A DNA stretch of 25,845 nt from a virus: the IMG/VR virus record IMGVR_UViG_3300044630_000609, positions 1-25,845 of that record, one strand, 5' to 3'. Within the stretch, counting starts at the first letter, position 1; every line of letters starts with the position of its first letter. The translations under genes were made by a program, and so were the position numbers. Below are positions 21,613 through 25,845 of this stretch, piece after piece. Under the pieces are notes generated by a model. It was not told the DNA's origin and searched no databases. It saw only the letters and a program-made list of their open reading frames with translations.

Positions 21613-22966
21613 TACTATAATCACCTTGACCATACCACCCTTCCCAACTCTTCATCCATATGCCGTCTGTATATCTATATTGTACATTGGTGGACAAATT
21701 AGTTACATACTCTATTGCAGTATCATTTGAACTATTGAACACTACAGACCATTGTCCAGAACTATATTCAATGATATCATTTGCATTAGCTATTAAACTT
21801 CCCCATGCAGTAGTAGTATTACCCGGACTTCCTATATTTTCAACAATCAGATATCTACGACCGTTAACGGGCCCGGGCAATCCAGCATTGGGTCCGGTGA
21901 TTAATGGATTTATTACACCATCAACCGGGTCTAATGTATTTTGAGGTAACGTATCTGGGTCAATAGTGTATATCAATAATCTATCATCAACTGGATCTGG
22001 GACAATAGTACCTACAATTTCAGTATCCATATATGGGTTTTGTAACCATATCTGACTGATGCCAGGTCTTAAGGTACCGTATACATTTAACAAACTACTC
22101 CAATATAAACTTGTATTAGGGCTAGGAGGTAAATTTAAATCTTCATTGTCGGGATAAAATGCTTCATCAGCAGGTAACAACTGTAACGTGTTACCTAATA
22201 ATAATAATTTATAACCATATGGTGTAATCTTTTGACGAGTACCTAACAATAAATCCTCATCTTGTATATCAGTAAGTGCTGTACCTTTGAATATACTTGC
22301 GATAATCTTTTGTATGACACCAAACTTTTTAAGTTTAGCCGCTGTACTAATCCATATAGGCATGTAAAACTTCCATGTCAATACATCGATAGGATTACCG
22401 GTACCTTGGGGAATAGTACGACTACTGAATGTCAATCCATCTTGGTATACAACACTTAGACTTGTCCAGTCAATAAAGTTATCAGTGGATTGAATTTCTA
22501 ATGAAGGGTTAAACAACGTACCTAACTGTTCAATCAATTCTAATTTTTGATTATAATTAGTAGTCCAAAAGTCAACAGTAATACGCAACGTATATGGTAC
22601 AGGCATTAATCGTTCAACTGTAAACGCTTGCCCCTGTGTTTGCTCATAGCTTTGTGTATCAGCATTATAAGCTCTTTGTCTAACGTTTATTCTATCAACA
22701 AACGTTGGGTCTTGTGTTCTCTTTTGATCGTATTCTAAACCACTTATATAAAATGTAATTAGTGGTGCACTTGGTAAGTTACTAGCACTATTATCAGCAA
22801 TGATAGTACTAGCTTGTCTACTACTGTCGCCATACATAACCGGCACACGAACGTAGATATCATTTCCTGCAGGGTCTTTGCCTTTAGTTACTTGCCAGTT
22901 ACTAAAGATTTTTGCAAACTGAATTAAAAATCTGCGGATCTGATTATCGTAAAAAAATTGTGCCAT
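21602..22966 (-). CDS. gp15: Tail sheath stabiliser / proximal tail connector (T4 gp15-like)
   Basis: This protein ends the contractile tail and joins it to the neck. The N-terminal half matches T4 gp15 in order: FFYDNQIRRFLIQFAKIFSN (T4: FYNSSFRRYATLMGDLFSN), YVRVPVMYGD (T4: FIRVPITYAS), PYTLRITVDFWTTNYNQKLELIEQLG (in part; T4 has a similar IYELSIFTRYEDDMFQIVEQI), LFNPSLEI and LTWKFYMPIWI. T4 gp15 has about 270 residues; here 454, with an extra C-terminal region of about 200 residues with Pro/Asn-rich stretches and strand-like segments (YLIVENIG, IIEYSSGQWSVVF). It begins 3 nt after the gp14-like stop, as gp14 and gp15 are adjacent in T4. Confidence 0.88.
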   Translation of the reverse strand: MAQFFYDNQIRRFLIQFAKIFSNWQVTKGKDPAGNDIYVRVPVMYGDSSRQASTIIADNSASNLPSAPLITFYISGLEYDQKRTQDPTFVDRINVRQRAYNADTQSYEQTQGQAFTVERLMPVPYTLRITVDFWTTNYNQKLELIEQLGTLFNPSLEIQSTDNFIDWTSLSVVYQDGLTFSSRTIPQGTGNPIDVLTWKFYMPIWISTAAKLKKFGVIQKIIASIFKGTALTDIQDEDLLLGTRQKITPYGYKLLLLGNTLQLLPADEAFYPDNEDLNLPPSPNTSLYWSSLLNVYGTLRPGISQIWLQNPYMDTEIVGTIVPDPVDDRLLIYTIDPDTLPQNTLDPVDGVINPLITGPNAGLPGPVNGRRYLIVENIGSPGNTTTAWGSLIANANDIIEYSSGQWSVVFNSSNDTAIEYVTNLSTNVQYRYTDGIWMKSWEGWYGQGDYSIVI

Positions 22967-22969
22967 GTG

Positions 22970-24679
22970 TTATACTACCGGTGGTATTGAATCTGGTGTT
23001 AAAGTCAATATTGACGATAACGGTTGTGCTTGTGTAGTTGTTGTACCATCTGTTAGTACAGTAACGTTACTGTTATTTATGAAGCTAGATTGCTGTGACA
23101 AATCTTGTGAAGTAAATCCAGTTTGTGTTCTAACGTTCTCTGAGATACGAACCCAAAGTCTTCCGTCCCAACGATATAATATATTAGGTAGATAATCTAT
23201 ACGTAAGAAGTAATCACCCACTTGAGGATTTTGCGGGAATACTATACCTGCGCCAGTAGGCAATCCGTTAGGAGCAGTACCATCACCATCTAAGTACCCC
23301 ATTGTATAACCGAATGTTCTAGGTGTACTACGTGCAATATACTGGAATGCAGGATCACAGTCTGCTCTAAAGTCCATCTGTTGACTTACAGTACCAGTAA
23401 AGCCAGGTAACTCTGGATTTTGGTCAGCAGTAGCATATGTATTATCAGCAGTACCATACGGCCCTGTTATAGCACCTAGTGAGTTAACTACTAAAACTCT
23501 ATCCCCTTCAACTGGACCAGAACCTGTGCCTATTCTTTCAGGGGCTAATTGCATTGTCTCTAAGTTTATTTGTTGAAATGATTTTAACTGTGTTATATCA
23601 GTATCAGCAGTCATATCCCAAATACTCATAGCAACTTCTTTGCTAATCCTAATAGCTGGACTAGGATTCTTATATTTAGGATTACGCATCATTACAACTG
23701 TGCCTACAGCTGGAGTAGGAGCTCCGCTAGAGTTAGTGTTGATATTAATAGGTGGTGCCGGCTGATTAATTTTACCTGATAATTGTGCGTCAGTCTCATA
23801 CTCACCGTATGTAGGTACTACATATAAATTAGAACGATCATAACCTGCTTTAGGTACAATACGAGCGGCTTCATCTAGAATTGCATTATTGACTTGAATA
23901 TTTCTATTATACGTAGCCATAATGTCTTTGAGATTCTGATTAGGATCTAGTTCCCAATATGTTGAATTAGGAGGTGCTATACCAATTGGTACTTCAATTA
24001 TACTAGTATAGTTTTTATCACCGTAACTAATAACATAACCCGGTGGATATGTTCTATCTTTATCCCATAGTCCTAAATAATTATCTTGATTAATAGGTTC
24101 TTGTAATATCTGACTAAATTCTTGACTATCAACTAATGGCTCACATTTGATACGCCACAAATGAGGATACCATGTTTGACTAAAACCTTCACTTGCATAA
24201 TTAGAATCAGTTACTTGATAGAATCTTTTTAATGCAACTGGAATAGTATCTCTTAATGGATTATAATCTACTAAGTGAGGTAATTCTAACACATCACCTA
24301 CCATTAATTTACGACCCATTATATCAATCATATCATTATAGTGAACAACGACAAAGATAATGTCGTTATTTAAAAATAATCCAAATTGTGAAAGGTCAAA
24401 GTCTAAATTCTGTACGTTGTAATGTCCACGCAATCGGTAAATATTAGTGTCGTATATTCTATCTCTATTTTCTAGAAATAGTAAATCTTGAATATTTTCA
24501 GGGCGCAATACATCATATTGTGGTTGAGTATAGTCTATCGAAGGAGTAGACGCATTGGGACCTAAATATTTGTGAATATATAAATCCGTTCCACCTACAG
24601 TTAATTGCTCCGATATTGTTCTATCGAAGAAACGGTAATCGTTCTGCTTATTTGGGCGGTATAAGGATAATTTTGGCAT
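22970..24679 (-). CDS. gp14: Neck protein (T4 gp14-like), long form
   Basis: The 569-aa product starts MPKLSLYRPNKQNDYRFFDR, followed by GGTDLYIHKYLGP and then the gp14-like core: FDLSQFGLFLNNDIIFVVVH, KLMVGDVLELPHL, LKRFYQVTDSNYASEG and HLWRIKCEPLVDSQEFSQI, a pattern like T4 gp14 (FGMQVQDEVTLSI, EGDLIYFP, FEINWVE, then YSGEEI). A long C-terminal part with PVGTVVMMRNPKY-type strands ends with GDYFLRIDYLPNILYRWDG, which I recall from marine phage neck proteins. T4 gp14 has about 255 aa, so this is about twice as long. Gene order (immediately upstream of gp15) supports the call. The ATG lies 5 nt after a late box. Confidence 0.65.
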   Translation of the reverse strand: MPKLSLYRPNKQNDYRFFDRTISEQLTVGGTDLYIHKYLGPNASTPSIDYTQPQYDVLRPENIQDLLFLENRDRIYDTNIYRLRGHYNVQNLDFDLSQFGLFLNNDIIFVVVHYNDMIDIMGRKLMVGDVLELPHLVDYNPLRDTIPVALKRFYQVTDSNYASEGFSQTWYPHLWRIKCEPLVDSQEFSQILQEPINQDNYLGLWDKDRTYPPGYVISYGDKNYTSIIEVPIGIAPPNSTYWELDPNQNLKDIMATYNRNIQVNNAILDEAARIVPKAGYDRSNLYVVPTYGEYETDAQLSGKINQPAPPININTNSSGAPTPAVGTVVMMRNPKYKNPSPAIRISKEVAMSIWDMTADTDITQLKSFQQINLETMQLAPERIGTGSGPVEGDRVLVVNSLGAITGPYGTADNTYATADQNPELPGFTGTVSQQMDFRADCDPAFQYIARSTPRTFGYTMGYLDGDGTAPNGLPTGAGIVFPQNPQVGDYFLRIDYLPNILYRWDGRLWVRISENVRTQTGFTSQDLSQQSSFINNSNVTVLTDGTTTTQAQPLSSILTLTPDSIPPVV

Positions 24680-24684
24680 AATAG

Positions 24685-24692
24685 TATTTATC
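24685..24692 (-). promoter_or_regulatory. T4-type late promoter box for gp14-gp15
   Basis: The minus strand reads GATAAATACTATTATG: the box, 5 nt, then the start codon of the gp14-like gene at 24679. With a T4-type start 6 nt after the box, transcription begins at the A of the ATG. Confidence 0.72.
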
Positions 24693-24719
24693 GCAACACC
24701 CTATGGTTAAATCCTGAGG

Positions 24720-24748
24720 TTGACAATAAATATGGGCTGTGTTATAAT
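24720..24748 (+). promoter_or_regulatory. Consensus sigma70 promoter with extended -10
   Basis: TTGACA (24720-24725), a 17-nt spacer, TGT then TATAAT (24743-24748): every element matches the consensus. The leader of about 21 nt contains AAAGGAG (24763-24769), 6 nt before the ATG at 24776. This is the strongest early-type promoter of the window. Confidence 0.9.
24725..24732 (+). promoter_or_regulatory. Possible late box inside the sigma70 spacer
   Basis: AATAAATA, identical to the box at 4604-4611, begins at the last base of the -35 and lies in the spacer of the sigma70 promoter, so the same gene could be read early and late. Confidence 0.35.
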
Positions 24749-24775
24749 AACTAAATCATATTAAAGGAGTGCCTG

Positions 24776-25845
24776 ATGGCAACACGTAAACGCAATTCGG
24801 AAGACCACAGTCAAGTTAAAGCATTAAATCCACGTGATGTAGATGTTCAACATTACGGAGACGAACCGTTATTTGTACTACAACCGGACGAGGATAAACG
24901 TAGGGTCACGTTAATGCGTTCGTTCACTTGGTATAATCGTTTCTATGGTAAGAAAGATGCCAAAGAACTTATGGCTCAGTTTCTTGACTTAACTGATAGA
25001 CCGAATGATGCAAAAATTATGCGTAAGATTCACGAAAATGAATTCTTGCTAACACTGTGCTGGTTAGCACGAATGAAATTGCGAGGTTTAGAACTTAGCG
25101 AACACGAAAATCTAACACTTGAAAATGAAATCAGCCGCTTATTGAAAATCGTTCATAAGCCTGAGGAAATTAAAGTTGAGACTGATGCACCTACAAGACC
25201 TAATATTCAGGATATTTTGCGAGACAAAGCAAAAGATGCCGCAGGTGAACTTGAAGGCATGTTTGATGAATTTATTCTGAACGGTAAATCAAGCTCAAAA
25301 ACAATGGAGGTAGTTGCACGATTCAATGTTATGCCACAACATATTGGTTTGATTACTGATGTTTGGAAGAAGAAACAAAACGAATTTGATGAACTACAAA
25401 AAGGTCTAGACAAACAATTGTCTGAGGGTTATAATTATTTGACAAAGATTCAAGTGCGTAATATCATCAAATACATTGAAAGTGTATTGACCGACTTGAA
25501 TGCATATATTTCAGTTAAGAAAGCAAGCAAGGCTCCTCGTCAACGTAAAGCAGTACCTGTTGAAAAGATTGTGGCTAAGCTCAAGTATCTTAAAACATTC
25601 AAAGATACTGCAAGCAAACTTGATTTAGTAAGTATCAGTCCTGTAAAACTTCATGGTGCAAGTGAAGCATGGATTTATGATAGCGCAAAGCGCAAACTAC
25701 ATCATTACATTGCTGATGATTATTCAAAAGCATTTACTGTAAAAGGTAATACACTATTGGGCTTTGATACTACAAAGTCTGAAGTAAAAACTCTGCGTAA
25801 GCCGGGTGAACAAATTAAAGAAGTTATGGGAAGCAAGCCCGCGGC
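24776..25845 (+). CDS. Large phage protein of unknown function, 3'-truncated
   Basis: The frame is open from the ATG at 24776 to the end of the window (356 codons), so the gene continues beyond it. The product begins MATRKRNSEDHSQVKALNPR and is basic and mostly helical: a segment with RSFTWYNRFYGKKDAKELM, a long charged helical region with QVRNIIKYIESVLTDL, and a KAPRQRKAV basic stretch near residue 250, then a compact part with SEAWIYDSAKRKLHHYI, a strand pattern that suggests a small beta domain. No catalytic motif is clear. A consensus promoter and an excellent ribosome binding site suggest early, abundant expression; with its charge, DNA or RNA binding is plausible but not shown. Confidence 0.82.
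   Translation, partial: MATRKRNSEDHSQVKALNPRDVDVQHYGDEPLFVLQPDEDKRRVTLMRSFTWYNRFYGKKDAKELMAQFLDLTDRPNDAKIMRKIHENEFLLTLCWLARMKLRGLELSEHENLTLENEISRLLKIVHKPEEIKVETDAPTRPNIQDILRDKAKDAAGELEGMFDEFILNGKSSSKTMEVVARFNVMPQHIGLITDVWKKKQNEFDELQKGLDKQLSEGYNYLTKIQVRNIIKYIESVLTDLNAYISVKKASKAPRQRKAVPVEKIVAKLKYLKTFKDTASKLDLVSISPVKLHGASEAWIYDSAKRKLHHYIADDYSKAFTVKGNTLLGFDTTKSEVKTLRKPGEQIKEVMGSKPA

Overview
The window is an internal stretch of an AT-rich T4-like tailed phage (Caudoviricetes, myovirus-type) genome, neither end of which is in view. The evidence is a primase next to a DnaB/gp41-type helicase, homologues of the T4 neck/tail proteins gp14 and gp15, a fibre protein with the N- and C-terminal modules of marine T4-like phages, and repeated T4-type late promoter boxes (GATAAATA). 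Many genes resemble families known from marine T4-like cyanophages and pelagiphages, so an aquatic host is likely. The host itself cannot be named from the sequence.

Layout. (a) 1-932: the end of a DnaQ-fold exonuclease gene, overlapped (ATGA) by a 191-aa protein that keeps the ordered core motifs of C-family (DnaE) DNA polymerases in a very small frame. (b) 912-1322: a minus-strand unknown gene. (c) 1437-2132: a putative virion protein. (d) 2172-4590: primase and replicative helicase. (e) 4628-9066: unknown, putative virion or virion-associated genes, including a protein with a KxDG nucleotidyltransferase-like motif. (f) 9116-10992: an acidic scaffold-like protein, a small partner and an SGNH-hydrolase-like protein. 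(g) 11000-11320: an A-type Fe-S carrier (IscA). (h) 11321-16122: a glycan island with two tandem pairs of glycosyltransferase-like genes flanking a CMP-nonulosonate-synthetase-like gene and a NeuB-like synthase. (i) 16167-16853: a PD-(D/E)XK nuclease. (j) 16895-21151: fibre, small virion proteins and a coiled-coil/transmembrane protein that may act in lysis. (k) 24679-21161, minus strand: gp14-like, gp15-like and a Nudix hydrolase. (l) 24776-end: a large unknown gene on the plus strand, incomplete.

Regulation can be read directly. Four sigma70-like promoters with extended -10 elements stand before primase, the nuclease, the Nudix gene and the last gene. About ten T4-type late boxes stand mainly before structural genes. 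In three of the four sigma70-type cases the ATG starts exactly 6 nt after the -10 box and there is no Shine-Dalgarno sequence. Several late boxes have an ATG exactly 5 nt downstream. Both patterns predict leaderless transcripts.

The most unusual items are the miniature DnaE-like protein coupled to an exonuclease, the leaderless-promoter architecture, the KxDG protein, the phage-borne nonulosonate/glycan island with a NeuB lacking its SAF domain, and a 5' leader with three successive hairpins before a structural gene.
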